A DNA stretch of 64,000 nt from Tetrahymena thermophila SB210 (lineage: Eukaryota; Ciliophora; Oligohymenophorea; Hymenostomatida; Tetrahymenidae), in contig NW_002476512.1 in NCBI RefSeq assembly GCF_000189635.1, positions 496,001 to 560,000 of the forward strand, given 5' to 3'. The translations under genes were made by a program, and so were the position numbers. The notes beneath the pieces are model-generated. The model made no database searches, was not told the DNA's origin, and saw nothing but the letters and a program-made list of their open reading frames with translations. Positions 39,649 to 51,898 of the stretch are shown here, piece by piece. How positions within the stretch are numbered: position 1 is the first letter of the stretch; the number at the start of each line of letters is the position of its first letter.

Positions 39649-40639
39649 CTTAAAAAAATGGTAAAATATTTCGCTTTTAATTGTTTTTTACTTGTTTTTT
39701 TTGTATATTGTTTTAGTTTATGAAAACTTTATAAATAATATCAAATATAATACAAATAATATTTAAATATAAATCATTTGTTCACCTAAAATACTCTTAG
39801 TGATTAGATAGATTCTCATTTAAAACATCATCAAGCCCCGCAAACGATAACTAGGATTTTAACAAATATTTTGTTATTTGGCGTGATTTTTATCTTTTTT
39901 ATGGATAAGCAACTAAGATTCGATTGATACTTTTCGAGTCTACTTTATATGAACATAATCATTTTTACATTAAAAATTATAAAATTTATTTGGTTTATAG
40001 ATTTGCAAGATGAATTTTAAATTTTGAAATTTAACTTTAAAATTTCTCTTCAAAGAATGAAGCTAAACAAATGCTATAATTTTTGAATTTCTAATTAATT
40101 CTTTCAATAATAAATGCGCGGGTGATCAATTTAAATTTTTACAAATTATTTTGAATTTTACTTAAAGTTTAATACCATTTTTTCATAGATAAAAAGATAA
40201 ATAAAACATTTTCATTAATAAATTTCATTTTTTTGAATGATATCCATAAAAAATAATCAATTAAAGATTAAATAAATATGTCTACACAATGAAAGTAGGA
40301 TATAAAATATAAAAACATTAATTACCTCTATATAGATATTAAAATAAATTATGATAAATTGTTTAGTGTATTTAAAAATAGAATGAGTTTTATTATTAAT
40401 TAATAACTTTTTAATTTTAGTGTGTATTTCTTAAAAACATTCAATGTTATTATAGTTCTTTATTATTAGATTTGGATATAGATAGATAAATAGATGACAG
40501 ATTTACTGATTGATTGATTGATAGATTGGTAGATTGATTGATTTATTATAGATAGATTAAATTATAATAATAACTATTGTTATAAAAACAATTAATTAAG
40601 TAATTAATATTATTATAATACTAATCTAATTCAAATCAT
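39649..40639. other. AT-rich spacer with GATA/GATT repeats
   Basis: Lies between the 3' end of the HEAT/TOG-like gene and the 5' end of EB1 (both minus strand), so it holds the EB1 promoter. A GATA/GATT tract occupies about 40471-40553. No coding island was seen. Confidence 0.55.
40471..40553. repeat. GATA/GATT imperfect microsatellite
   Basis: About 80 bases of interspersed GATA and GATT tetranucleotides, just downstream of the stop codon of the HEAT/TOG-like gene. Confidence 0.65.
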
Positions 40640-41782
40640 TCAATAGTAATAACCTTGATTTTAATTGAAATAGTTGTTGTTATTGTTGTTATTATTTTAC
40701 TGATAATATTAATTGTTATTGCCATTTTAGTAATTCATGTTATTTTATTAGTTCATTACATTCATATCTTACTATTGCAAGATTCCTTAATATTATTCGC
40801 CTTGGTTAGTTTTAATCTCAATAATATTTGCACCTCTTAGTACTGGGGCCATACTCTGTTTAGATTAAGATTTAAACTAAGATATCATAGATTTGCGATT
40901 ACTTTAAACAAAATCTTTGCTCTTTGATTTACTAATTTTGTTAACATGTTCTTCATAGTTTTCACGTATGGTTTTCTATTCTTCTTATGAAAGTACATTT
41001 TACATCATGTTGATGTAATTTTAATTTCCGATTACTTGTGCCATAGTTTCCATTACATCTTTAGACAAAGCCTTAATAGAACTACGAGAGTTTGATATAG
41101 TTTGAGTCAATCCTTTCATAATGTAGCTAAAAGTTTAAGGCTAGAGCTTAGTTAAATTTTCTTTAGCTTCTAAGATTAGCTAAGAAAGTATTTTCAAAGC
41201 TATTTCTTAGACATTGGGATTTTTATGTATAACTGCTGTTTTGATGATGACAACATAGGCTGAATCATAGTGACTGCAAGTCTAAGTAAAAGTAAGAAGA
41301 GCATTTTATGCTGGCTAAGAAATAATTTTTGACTCGTCTATAGACTTCTAAAGCAAAATAGGAGCAAATTTCTCAATGACTAAATCATTTAAAGGAGTTA
41401 TTTATGAAGACATAAATACTTCATTAATGAATAGAAGAGTGTTCTTGAGAGTACAGGTCTTAACTCCTTCGATATTTTCTAAAATTTACATTCCGAAGTT
41501 AGAAAAGATTTGATTTACATGCTAAGGATAATTCTTATTTAGCACACGCATGTGAGTAATTGCATCAAATTGATCACGCCAATTTTACTTGGAATTGATT
41601 AAATTTGTGATAATTTCTCCAACTTATTAGAGGTTTGTACCTTCCTGATATTCAGGAAGTTCTTCTCTTGTATAATAGACTATGTTATTATTGTTGTTTC
41701 CGTAGACCTATTAATTCAATTATTAATTATCTTGATACTACTAGTTGGTATTTTAGTTATTAGGAAAAAAGCTGTTGTCCAT
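40640..41782 (-). CDS. HEAT/TOG-like repeat protein, 380 aa
   Basis: A single-exon minus-strand gene running from ATG at 41782 to TGA at 40640-40642. After an Asn/Gln-rich start of ~45 residues come ~220 residues of alternating amphipathic helices with HEAT-repeat character. They begin at a Trp-Arg-Asp-Gln-Phe-Asp-Ala-Ile segment, the usual opening of TOG domains (Trp at the first helix). They include helices such as Asn-Val-Gln-Glu-Ile-Ala-Leu-Lys-Ile-Leu-Ser. A basic Ser/Lys-rich segment and an Asn/Gln/Tyr-rich tail finish the protein. TOG domains of the XMAP215/CLASP/TOGARAM type bind tubulin, and that role here is an inference from pattern alone. The frame continues open upstream to about 41980 without an ATG, so the true start may lie in an unseen upstream exon. 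Confidence 0.75.
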
Positions 41783-43705
41783 TTTGATAAGCGTACTGTT
41801 ATTATTTAAAGAAAAGTGTTAAGATGTATTATTAAGAGTGGTAGTATGTAGGGATTTTGCAGATTATTCTTCTAGTTTAATGGAACTTATTTAGTTCTTA
41901 GATGGATTATATAATTTTGAATTTATTATTTCGTATGAGCTAATTTATATGTAGATATTTGATATTAAATATTATTATCAATAATAAGTGTAAAATCTAA
42001 AATTTAAATACAAACTCTGACTGAAAATAGCAAAAAATAAAGCACACACTTTTATTGAAAGTAAGTGTATTGAAATTTGATATATTCCTAATCAAGATAT
42101 CTCAAATAATTCTTATTTCTATGAATACAAATAATTTGCAGATTCAAAAAATCAAATTTGAAATCAAAATAGACTGTTTTTATTTAAAAGCTCATTTTCT
42201 TTTTAGTATTTATGATTAAAGTAAATCATCAGTCATTACTTAGTTTTTAGAATGTAATCTAAGAAAGAAAAAATAATTATTAAAGCTTTATTTTAAAATA
42301 GAAAAAAAAGTGAAAAATTTTTAAAAATTTTTGCAAAGAGATTATTCTACTAAAAATTCAAATTAATAAACAAACAAGATTTAGGAAATTTAAAATAGAA
42401 ACAAATGAGTTAAAAAGTGTAAAACATATTTTAAACTAAAATACAAATAAATTAAAAAAAAATAATAATATTTTAATCAAATATTTATATTAAAAAGTTA
42501 AAACTAAATTAATTTTTTATCGAATTAAATTTATAAATATAAAAGATAAGCTAGGTTTCATTTTTATTTTTTTATAATTCAAAGTTATCTTTATCAAATT
42601 TATATTTTTGAAATAATAAAAAGGCTATTTGAGTTGCTTAAAAATTATATATCTTTTTTAATAAACTTTTTTGATGATCTTTTCAAAATTATATTTTTAT
42701 TTGACTGACTCAAATAATAAATCATTTTAAAACAAATGCCTTTAAAAAATTATTTATAAAATAAATTTTTAATAAAATTAGTAGATTTATCACATTATTA
42801 TTTTTAAATATAAATTAATTAAGTTTCTATCAAAATTGTAATGAAATTTCAAAACTTTATTATTAGTCTTTATCAAAAAAAAAAATTTATGATTAAGGAA
42901 ATCATTTTTTAAGTTGTAATTCATTAAAAAAATTTTTCTATTTCAAAAAAAATAAATTTCTTTAATATACAATGCTTTATTTAGTATTACAATTAGTTTG
43001 CTAAAAATTAATGAATTATTAATTATTAAAACAATTTTTAGTTCGATTATTACATCTTCTTAATTTTAATAAAGATTAAATGAAATTATTATATAAATTT
43101 GTTTATATTATTGTATTTTGCATAAATAAATAATAGGATAGTTTTTTGGTATTTTTTTAAATAAAATCTTTAGAATGAAGATTTTTTAGCTGATAAACTG
43201 AATGAATGATGTGATCATCCATCAAAAATAAAAATCAGAAAGCATTTATAAAAATGAATGTCAATCAGGAAAAAAAAAGTATATGTATGTCATTCATTAT
43301 GTAAAGAAAGAAGATTTAAAGCAAACAGTAGATAAATAGATAATTAGAAAGATTGATAGATGGATATATATATGGGAAAAGGTATTTGAAGAAATCTTAG
43401 GTATAAATCTTCATTTAATATGAAGATAATTACAAATAAACAAAAATTAAAAAAGAAAAATAGCTAAATAAAAATATATTCAGGTGATGACACTAATTGA
43501 TTTATTAATTAATAAATAAAGCAATATTGACAACATTGTATGAGCTGTGAGTTGAAGAAAATTGAATGTAAAGGTAGTAAAATAAAAAAATATTAAGAAA
43601 AGAGCTAAAGAAAAGCAATTAATTTATTTATAATTAAAGATAAAAGAATAAAAAAGTACATATACAAACAAACAAACAATCAATTTATTATAATAATATT
43701 TAGAA
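41783..43705. other. AT-rich intergenic region between divergent genes
   Basis: About 1.9 kb holding the promoters of the HEAT/TOG-like gene (minus) and V-ATPase subunit c (plus). The 5' ~200 bases of the HEAT gene side are open and coding-like. The rest is A/T homopolymer sequence with no recognised gene. Confidence 0.55.
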
Positions 43706-45133
43706 ATGGCTGACTAACCAAAATCAACTAGTGCTCCTTTCTTTGGATTTGCAGGTGTATCCCTTGCCTTAGTTTTAGCAAGTAATTAATAAAATAATCA
43801 ATTAGGAAAAATATAAAATAAATTTTAATCATAAAGCAATTTTCATTATCAAATTTGAAGTGTTCTTCGAAAAATTAATAATAAGCATTCTATTTTTAAT
43901 ATAATAAAAGATGTAGGTGCCGCTTACGGTACTGCTAAAGCAGGTTCAGGTATCAGTAGTATTGGTGTCTGGAAACCTTCTATTATCATGAAATCCCTCA
44001 TTCCTGTTGTCATGGCTGGTATATTGGGTATTTATGGTATGATCGTTGCTGTCATTCTAATTCAAAAGAGTAAAATTAAAATAATTCTTATATTCATAAA
44101 AAATCTAAGATGAGTTTTATGTGAAAAAATCACCTAGGAAATATTATAAATAAAATAAAGGATAGTGAAATTGAAATAATATTTATTAAATGAGTAAGTT
44201 TGAAGAATATAAGTATATTAGCAAACAAAGTCAAGAAGACATAATTTATTTTTTAAATAATATTTTCTATTTTAATAGTATTTAAATATGCTCTCAATAC
44301 ACTTAAACTCTGCTTAGTTATAATAAAAATTGAATAAATAATTTATTAAATCATTTTAATTAAATATAAATTTAGTTAGTAAGAGTAACTACACCGATTT
44401 CGACGGTTACGCTCACCTCGCTGCTGGTTTAGCTTGTGGTTTGAGCTCTCTTGTAAAAATTAATTTTTTATTGCTAACTTAAAAAAGAAAGAATGAAATA
44501 TTATCTAAACAAATGTTATTCAAAGAATATTTCTATTTAAAAGCTTCTTATATTCAAAAATAGTAATAAGGTTTGTAGAAAAAGGGTTATTATTAATATT
44601 CAAACATAGGATAAAATAGATGAAAAAAAGCCTTGTTTGCATCAATCAAGCTTTAGATAAAATACAATGGAATAGAAATTAATCTCCTCTAAAAAATAAT
44701 TATAAAAGGAATTCATTTTTAAATATAGGAAAAATCTTAGAAAATAAATAAATTAATTAACATATTACAAATAAATGATAATATCTCAAATTTAAAAATA
44801 GAACTTTTAGTATTTTGAATATAAGATAGCTTATAAATATTTTATTTAAATGCAAATAAATGAATAAATAAATAAATAATTGATTGATTTATTATTAGAT
44901 AAATAGATAATATTGCGTTTTTAAGCTTAGCTTGCTTAATTAGAATTCTTTTTAATTTTTTATATCTTATAAATAAATAGGCTGCTGGTTATGCTATTGG
45001 TATTGTTGGTGATGCTGGTGTTAGAGCTAATGCTTTATAAGATAGAATTTTTGTTGGTATGATTCTTATTCTCATTTTTGCTGAAGCCTTGGGTCTTTAT
45101 GGTTTAATTATTGCTTTGATCCTTTCTCAATGA
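43706..45133 (+). CDS. V-type H+-ATPase proteolipid subunit c (152 aa)
   Basis: Four exons: 43706-43781, 43917-44069, 44376-44452, 44981-45133, ending in TGA. The product is the 16-kDa V0 proteolipid: four membrane helices in two hairpins. Helix 1 has Phe-Phe-Gly-Phe-Ala-Gly. Then comes Tyr-Gly-Thr-Ala-Lys-(Ala/Ser)-Gly and [12 protein letters not shown]. The polar loop reads [10 protein letters not shown]. Helix 4 has [10 protein letters not shown], in which Glu137 is the proton-carrying carboxylate. Length equals the family norm. By family knowledge it forms the rotating c-ring that acidifies vacuoles, phagosomes and contractile-vacuole membranes. Its coding sequence is less AT-biased than most neighbours and prefers GCT/GGT codons, as expected for a highly expressed gene. 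Confidence 0.97.
44852..44893. repeat. AAAT/GATT microsatellite in V-ATPase c intron 3
   Basis: Tandem AAAT units followed by GATT units within the 528-base third intron, the longest in this gene. Confidence 0.6.
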
Positions 45134-45503
45134 TTAAACAGTTTAAATATCTTAACAAATAACCTAAAATTAAATATTAAAAATGGCTTAATAGCTTGCT
45201 TGCCTGCCTTATGAATCAATTTTGCAATTAAACTTTTTTAAGTCAAATATGATTTGCATTTGTATTAATTATATCTTTTTTAATATGTAGTGGATCTTTA
45301 ATCATATTCATATTTTCTTTGATAACTTTATTTTTCATAAATGCATATATGACGTTCAAAATCATAATTTTATTTATTTATTTATTAGATTTGATTTATA
45401 TAACATGAAAATTATAACTATTTTAAACTAAGATATTTAAATTTAGATAAATAAATATATTTTAATGCTCATTTTTGAATAATGGAATTAATATTTTTGA
45501 ATA
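45134..45503. other. Convergent 3' spacer
   Basis: A 370-base spacer between the stop of V-ATPase c (plus) and the stop of the sirtuin gene (minus). It should hold two terminators. Nothing else was seen. Confidence 0.55.
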
Positions 45504-46638
45504 TCAATTTATGTAATCAATAATTTATTTAGAAATTTCATTGATATCTCCTTATATAAATTCAATTTGATTTTTAAGATGACTTATATTTTTAGGAAGT
45601 TTATTGTTTATTATATATATTGGAACAGAAGTACCTACTTCGTTTATTAAATTAGCAAATGGAAAGACACCTAAAGATGTTCCCATAACAACCACACAAT
45701 CTGAATTTGGCAAAATATCTCTAGACTAATAAAACTCATTAGGAAGAAACTCTCCAAAGAAAACAATCTTTTATTTTTATAAATATAAAAAATTTATGAT
45801 ATGGAAACTAACTGATAAATTTCAATAATAAATAAAGTTGATTCTCAATAAATATTTTTGATTGAAATTTAAAATATTTATTTTTTTCAACTAATTGTGC
45901 CAATAATTTCTAATTTTTATTTCCTATATTTTTGCTAGCATTACAATTAAAATTTAAACAAAGAAATAAAATTACTTTTGGCTTCACTAAATTATTGCAA
46001 ATGGGGCATTAGGTTTTTTTTAACTGTTTGCAGTTTTGTAAGTAAGTTTCAATATTGACAATATGATTGCAATTCACACAATGAGCCTTTCTCATATGTC
46101 CATGTGCTTAGACTACTTTTGAGGGATTAATCCCTGTTTTTAACTCTAAGCCATCAATATTTTAGGTTATATTTATTAATAGTTGTTTTCTTTTGTAGAT
46201 TTAATGGATTAACTTATGAGCATAAGTTGGGTGATATTCTCTTGAAAAGAAATCTCTAATAACTTGCATAAAAGGCAAAGGATTATCTTGATAATATCTA
46301 ATTGAAAATATTTTTTAAGGATCACTTATGTCATATTCTTTTTTTATTTAGGCGTAAAGCCCAGTTTCAGGAGATCTAAAATCTGGAATTCCAGCACTTA
46401 CACTAATTCCTGCTCCTGTCAAGAAAGCTATCTATTTATATTTTTTTGCTAACAACTTCTCAGCAAAATTCTCAATTATTTGAGATCTGTCCTATACTTC
46501 ATGTGAGATTGAGTTATGTATACTATGATTTGTTTAATCGAATTTAATACTGTTGATAACTGGCTATACGTTAGATATTCTCAAAGTAATTTACTTACTT
46601 GGAGTAATTAATGATTTGAAGAGTGTTTTTAAATGCAT
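45504..46638 (-). CDS. Sir2-family NAD-dependent deacylase (308 aa)
   Basis: Two minus-strand exons, 45976-46638 and 45504-45767, ending in TGA. The complete sirtuin core is visible. It has Gly-Ala-Gly-Ile-Ser (residues ~75-79), Gly-Ile-Pro-Asp-Phe-Arg-Ser, Thr-Gln-Asn-Ile-Asp-Gly-Leu, and catalytic His179 in Gln-Ala-His-Gly. A Cys4 zinc site follows (Cys187, 190, 211, 214), then Phe-Phe-Gly-Glu-Phe-Leu-Pro and Gly-Thr-Ser-Leu-Gly-Val-Phe-Pro-Phe. By family knowledge it removes acetyl groups from lysines using NAD+. The first ~35 residues are basic and hydroxylated with few acids, which would suit a mitochondrial presequence. However, a coding-like coiled-coil stretch lies just upstream (46680-46850), so the true N-terminus is uncertain. 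The gene is divergent from the SNF2-like gene. Confidence 0.93.
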
Positions 46639-47372
46639 TATTTATGCAATATTTGTTAAATAAATAATTTTCTTCTACTAATTAATAACTATTTAATACT
46701 TTTAATTAAAAGATAAAGTTGAGTATTTAATTCTAAAAGTCTTTCTACCTATTTATCTGTTTCTACTTTCTTTAAAAGTTATTTATTACTTTCTTATAGT
46801 TATTATGCGTACTATTTGGTATCTTTTCTTGAAATTTCTTGCAATAAAGTAGAATGGAATCAGACTAGAAAAAATAAAAGACTTTAATAAAAGCTTAATT
46901 TTTTTTGCTTAACAAATCAAATCAAAACTTAATTTGATAACTTAACAAAGAAAAATTTTTTAGGTTTTTTAAATGATTGATTAATTTACATTTGATAACT
47001 TACAGCAATTATATATGCTTTACCTTCATTTTATTTAATAATTTATTTTTAAAAAATTTTTTAAACATAAATTAAATTATTTCAAAAAAATGATTTGGAG
47101 GATGGAAAATTAGCAAAAACATTTTTTATTTTAAATTAAAAAAAAATTTATTTTATGAGTACTAATAAATTCATACTTAAATTGCGCAATTTTTTATTAA
47201 ATTTAAATTTTTTATCATTGATTACTTTACCAGAACATTGTTTTTAAATCAAATTTTTTATTTTGCAAAAAAATTTATTAATTCTAATTTCTCAAATAAA
47301 AAAGGAGCACATAGTTTGCTTGCAACATCCTACTTTTATTGAGCTACTATTAAAGACTAGATTATATTTTTA
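46639..47372. other. Divergent promoter region with coding-like segment
   Basis: A 734-base gap between the sirtuin (minus) and SNF2-like (plus) start codons. On the minus strand, about 46680-46850 encodes a convincing coiled coil in one frame (Glu/Gln/Leu/Lys heptads). A possible first exon starts at the ATG near 47028-47032 and is followed by a strong GTAAGT donor. This could be a small separate gene or 5' exons of the sirtuin gene. The remainder is AT-rich. Confidence 0.5.
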
Positions 47373-50300
47373 ATGATTACATCTATTTAACAGATTAGTA
47401 ACACATAAGCTCTGGTACAAGTCGAAAACCAAATACTAATTAAAGATCCTTATATAAAGAGATATTTGCAAGTAACTTTACTCATTTTAACATAAAAAAA
47501 AGTAAGTTAAATTTATTTTTAAGAATTAAAATAGAAGCAAATATGAGGAGAAATACAATGGATATCTAATAGATATCGCAGAGTCTTCATTCATGAAAGA
47601 TAAGGTACTTAATTTTGGATTTCAAATCGAAGCTAAACGGATTTTTTAAATTTCGAAAGATTAATTTTTAGATTAGCGCCAAATAAAAGAAAAAGAAATT
47701 ATCAGATATCCCAAGATTTGTGACAGAAGCTTTTACAGACTTTGGGAATAAGTTAAAAATTAGAGACTTAAAAGGCAACATTGTTTCAGAGATCAATTAT
47801 GGAAATGAATAAGTATAATGTTATATTTGATTTTTCTATTTCAAGATTATTAATTAAATTTTAATTTAAAAAATATTTTAAAATAAATTAAAATTAATAG
47901 CTTGCAAATGATCTTGGATTATCTTAGGAACATATCAGTGATGCTATTTAAATGGCTTTTCAGATGAGAGGAAGAGTTATCCTTGCTGATGACCCAGGAC
48001 TGAATTCATGCAAAACAGCAGTCAATATTGCATATGCTTATGATTATAAAATACCTTTTTTAATAATTGCTTCTTCTACTCAGGTTTTATTGTTATTTTA
48101 TGCTTATTTTATTAATTTTTAAAAATATTTAACTTAGCGTTAGAAATGGAAATCAATACTAAAATAACAATTTAGCCTGAAAGATAAAGACATATAAATT
48201 TTATATAACAATTAAACTTAATTTGATTTCAAAAAGGATGCAATAATAGCTACGTAAGTTTTTATTAACATTTTAATTAAAATATGTTTAATTAGTTGAT
48301 ATTTAAATAAAAGATATGATCAAGTTTCTACTAGAAAAGAGGAACTTCAAGATATAAAAGTTGCTTTAGTAGATGAGGCTCATTACTTGAGAAATATAAA
48401 GTTTGTAAATGAGAGAAATTTAATGGAGTATTTATGCAAAAGAAAAAGAGTTGTCCTTTTGAGTAGTTGCTGTATTATATAATCAGTTGAAGATCTATTT
48501 CCTTTGCTAAGAGTTATTCGTCCTGACTGCTTCCATAATACTAAAGCTTTCAAAGACAGATATGTTAACAATGAAAATAATTGGATAGAACTTCATTGTA
48601 TGCTAAATTAAATAGGATTTATTAGAAGAACAAGATAAATGTTCGCAGATAACCATAATTTTACTAATTTTGGAATTGTTCCTATAGAATGTGATAAAAG
48701 TGTTACATCAATTATAAATAGCCTCGTTCATAATGCACATAGAATTGGAGGGTAATTAATGCAAATTTATTTTTTTTAACTAAAATTGCTTAAATTTAAG
48801 TTAAATATTTGGTTTATACTTGAGATAAAAGAGAAAATTATTAAGTAATACACCTTATTCTTTCAAACATCATAACTTTTAATTCAAAAAATGAAAGAGT
48901 TTCCTAGTTAATTGAAAAAATCCATATTTTTGGCTTACCTCGTAAATCAAAATACTAAGTTTATCGATACAATACGATATATTAGTTACATCTGATAACT
49001 ATCCACTAAAACATACTATAAAATCAAAATGATAGAAATTTTATTTTTATATAATGAGATAAAATTTAATAATAATCAGTATAAAAATTAGGATATATTG
49101 ATTAATAAAATAAATTTTATATTTAAAAAAATTTAATAATTATTTTATTAAAATTTAATAGAAACTTTTCAAAAGGTATCTATTCATAATGCTATACTTT
49201 ATCATTAGATGCAAAGATCAAGGGTTGCTTGTAATTCATAGATAGATAATTAGAATAAAAACCTGATGATAAAATAGTAATTTTTGGATATCATCAGAAA
49301 TCTTTCGAGATGATTGGTACCCATTTATAAGCAAAAAATATTACTTTCATAGTTGTTGATAAAAAAACTAATTTTGCTTAAAAAGAAGAGTTACTACATC
49401 AAATAGATCCATAAATTAGCGTTGTTTTGATGTCTTTCACAAATTTATAAGATATTGAGTTATCCCTATTTTCTACAGCTATTGTCTTGGAAGTAAGTTT
49501 AATAAATATTTGTTATTTTATTTAGTATTAAAAATTTGATTAGTTTTCTTGGACTCCACATTTAATAGATCAAGCTATTGGTTGTTTATATAGCTTAAGT
49601 CAAGTGAATGAATAAGTAGATGCTTTTTTACTTGAAGGTATAGGGACACTTGACAAATTACTAAAAGGGAAATACATCAAGTGGTTAGATTTGAAAACTA
49701 AAATTTTAGATGGGAAAAAAGTAGATAATTTACTAAATATTCAAGATGTAGTGAGTATTGATAATTAAGGTTCAAATAGATTAAGATAGAATTAAAGCAT
49801 AGATATAAGCTTCAATGAAGATAATCATTTGTCAAACTAACCTTCAAAAGCATACAATTAGCAGAAATCTCCTCAATAGAAAAAAAAGAGAAGTAGAAAA
49901 AATATTTAAAAATTTGAAATATCTAAGCTAAATACTAGTAAATAAAGAATAACAACTTAGACATTAAGCTAGGATATACTACCACCTGAAATAAAGGTAG
50001 ATATTAATTAGAGCAAAAAAATCTTTATGTAGAAAGCCAGAACTGTTGAAGATTTAAAAAAGAATAATAATAACACCAAGTATAAAAATGAAAAATTTTT
50101 TTAATAATAATAACATGATATGGAGATAATTATATCTGAGGATGATATTGAAAATATAACAGATGAAAGATAAATCACAAATATGGGTTAAAAGAATAAT
50201 AATTATAATAATAAAAATAATTATTACGAATTGAATCGCTAGTAAAACGAATAAAAAGATGAATAGGTATTTATGACAGACTATACTTAAAGCTTTAATG

Positions 50301-51599
50301 AAGGATTTATTTCTATTTATGAAGATATTGAGAATAATTAAAGTAAAAATGTATACCGTGATGAAGAACAATTCGACTTTGACTATGAAGAGAATGAATT
50401 CAATTAAATAAAAAGAAAAAAGAACTATTCAAATAGAAGTATGCCTAGTAATTACTTAAAAGATATAGAGTGCGATTTAAATATCTCTGAAATATAAAAC
50501 AATTAAGTCAATTCAATAGATTTTGGCTATGATGAGACACCTATAAACAAATTTCAGAGCTAAAAGAGCGAATCTCATGCTTCTTTATATAAATAGATTA
50601 TTTCTAAAATAACTGATTACACAGAACCAATAACACTTCAAGTGGAAGATTACACAAATGACTAAAAGAGTTAATGTTAAAAACCTTCAAAAATTATTTA
50701 AGAGAAAAAATAAATGATTTAATAAACACCTAATTTTATAGCCCAAAAATAAACTGACAACGATTTGGATTTTTTGTTGAAAGAATTAGAAATAGAAATA
50801 GATTTTGAAGAAAAGGACAAATCAAACTCACAAAAATTGGACTGTAATTAGCTATAACCGTTTTAACAATATTTATTTTCTTTTTCACATTATTTATAAA
50901 ATAGGCGACAGTATACCATTTTAAATATTGGACGAAGACAGCAATCTAGAAAAAAACTCTTAAAAAGATAACTTAAATCATTCTAATTTATCTAACTAGC
51001 CAATTGTTTATAAGGGAAAATAAATATCAGCAGAAAAAATTACATAGAAAAAAATACCTCTTAAAGACTAACCATTCTGTAGGAAATTATTTGATGATGA
51101 ATTTAGCTCTCCATTTGGAGCTTTTAGCAAAGAATCTGCTTTAACAAAATGCTCTACTAACCATTTTGTGAATGATAATAGCTGTAAGAAATCTAGTGTT
51201 TTCGATAAGCTAATATTAGATATTGATGAAAGCACTAAAAAATCTAATGTTTTTAACGATTAATTGAACCCTAAATAAAATGTAGACTAAGGTGATCTAG
51301 AATATGATGATTTATTTTCAATAAACGGATAAAATGCTATAGGATTTTTTGAAATAAATAAAAAATTGAATCATAATACAAATAATAACAAGAATTTAAG
51401 CAAAGAACAATTTAAAACTCAACAATTATTTAAAGATACTCAAAAAACAAATGACAAAAATCTATTTAATTAGTCCGATAAAAATATAGAAGCCCCTTAA
51501 TAAATGAAATTTACTGGATTAAAGAAAAGGAAACTTAACAATTCTTTCAAGTTAGATCCAAAGCAATTACTAAAAAAGAAAAAAATAAAAACAAATTGA
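47373..51599 (+). CDS. SNF2/SMARCAL1-like protein with degenerate ATPase motifs (1159 aa)
   Basis: Ten exons: 47373-47471, 47524-47604, 47672-47812, 47901-48083, 48138-48253, 48314-48751, 48832-48941, 49176-49492, 49544-50843, 50905-51599, ending in TGA. Residues ~110-540 align by eye with the SNF2 helicase core of SMARCAL1/HARP-type proteins: Arg-Gly-Arg-Val-Ile-Leu-Ala-Asp-Asp, a Val-Asp-Glu-Ala-His Walker B (227-230), and a C-terminal lobe with Lys-Ile-Val-Ile-Phe-Gly-Tyr-His. The Walker A loop reads Pro-Gly-Leu-Asn-Ser-Cys-Lys-Thr (139-146) instead of Met-Gly-Leu-Gly-Lys-Thr. Motif VI has Cys509 and Ser512 where the two arginines belong. The last ~600 residues are a low-complexity acidic/Asn/Gln tail ending in a basic Lys-rich stretch. 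A nuclear, possibly ATP-independent scaffold role is inferred. The gene is divergent from the sirtuin gene. Confidence 0.85.
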
Positions 51600-51898
51600 T
51601 TTTTTTTACTTTAATATATTTTATTTACTTAAAAATTAGACTTAATTAATTAATTATTGTTAAACAATTTATACAATTTATATTCTATTTATTTATTTTA
51701 AGTTTTTTAGAAGATGATATTAATGATTTAAACATTTAATAAAAATATATTTGACTTAACAAATAACTATAATAAAATGTTTCATTAATTAATTAATTCG
51801 TTTAAAAAGAATTCAATTTGTATCAATTAATGCAGGTATTTATATATATTACTACTTATAAATTTTATTGGTCTATTATAAAATTATTTATGGTTTTT

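Noticed and set aside
40655..40840. Hydrophobic 61-codon plus-strand frame (Ile/Val-rich, membrane-like)
   Set aside because: It is the antisense of the Asn/Gln-rich tail of the HEAT/TOG-like gene. AAT and CAA codons read backwards give ATT and TTG.
47472..47523. Alternative 22-base intron near the start of the SNF2-like gene
   Set aside because: A 52-base intron (47472-47523) with the same acceptor is of normal size and keeps the frame, so the ultra-short version is not needed.
50054..50371. 105-codon hydrophobic minus-strand frame
   Set aside because: It is the antisense of the Asn/Asp/Glu-rich tail of the SNF2-like gene. The apparent membrane protein is an artefact of complementing AAT and GAA codons.
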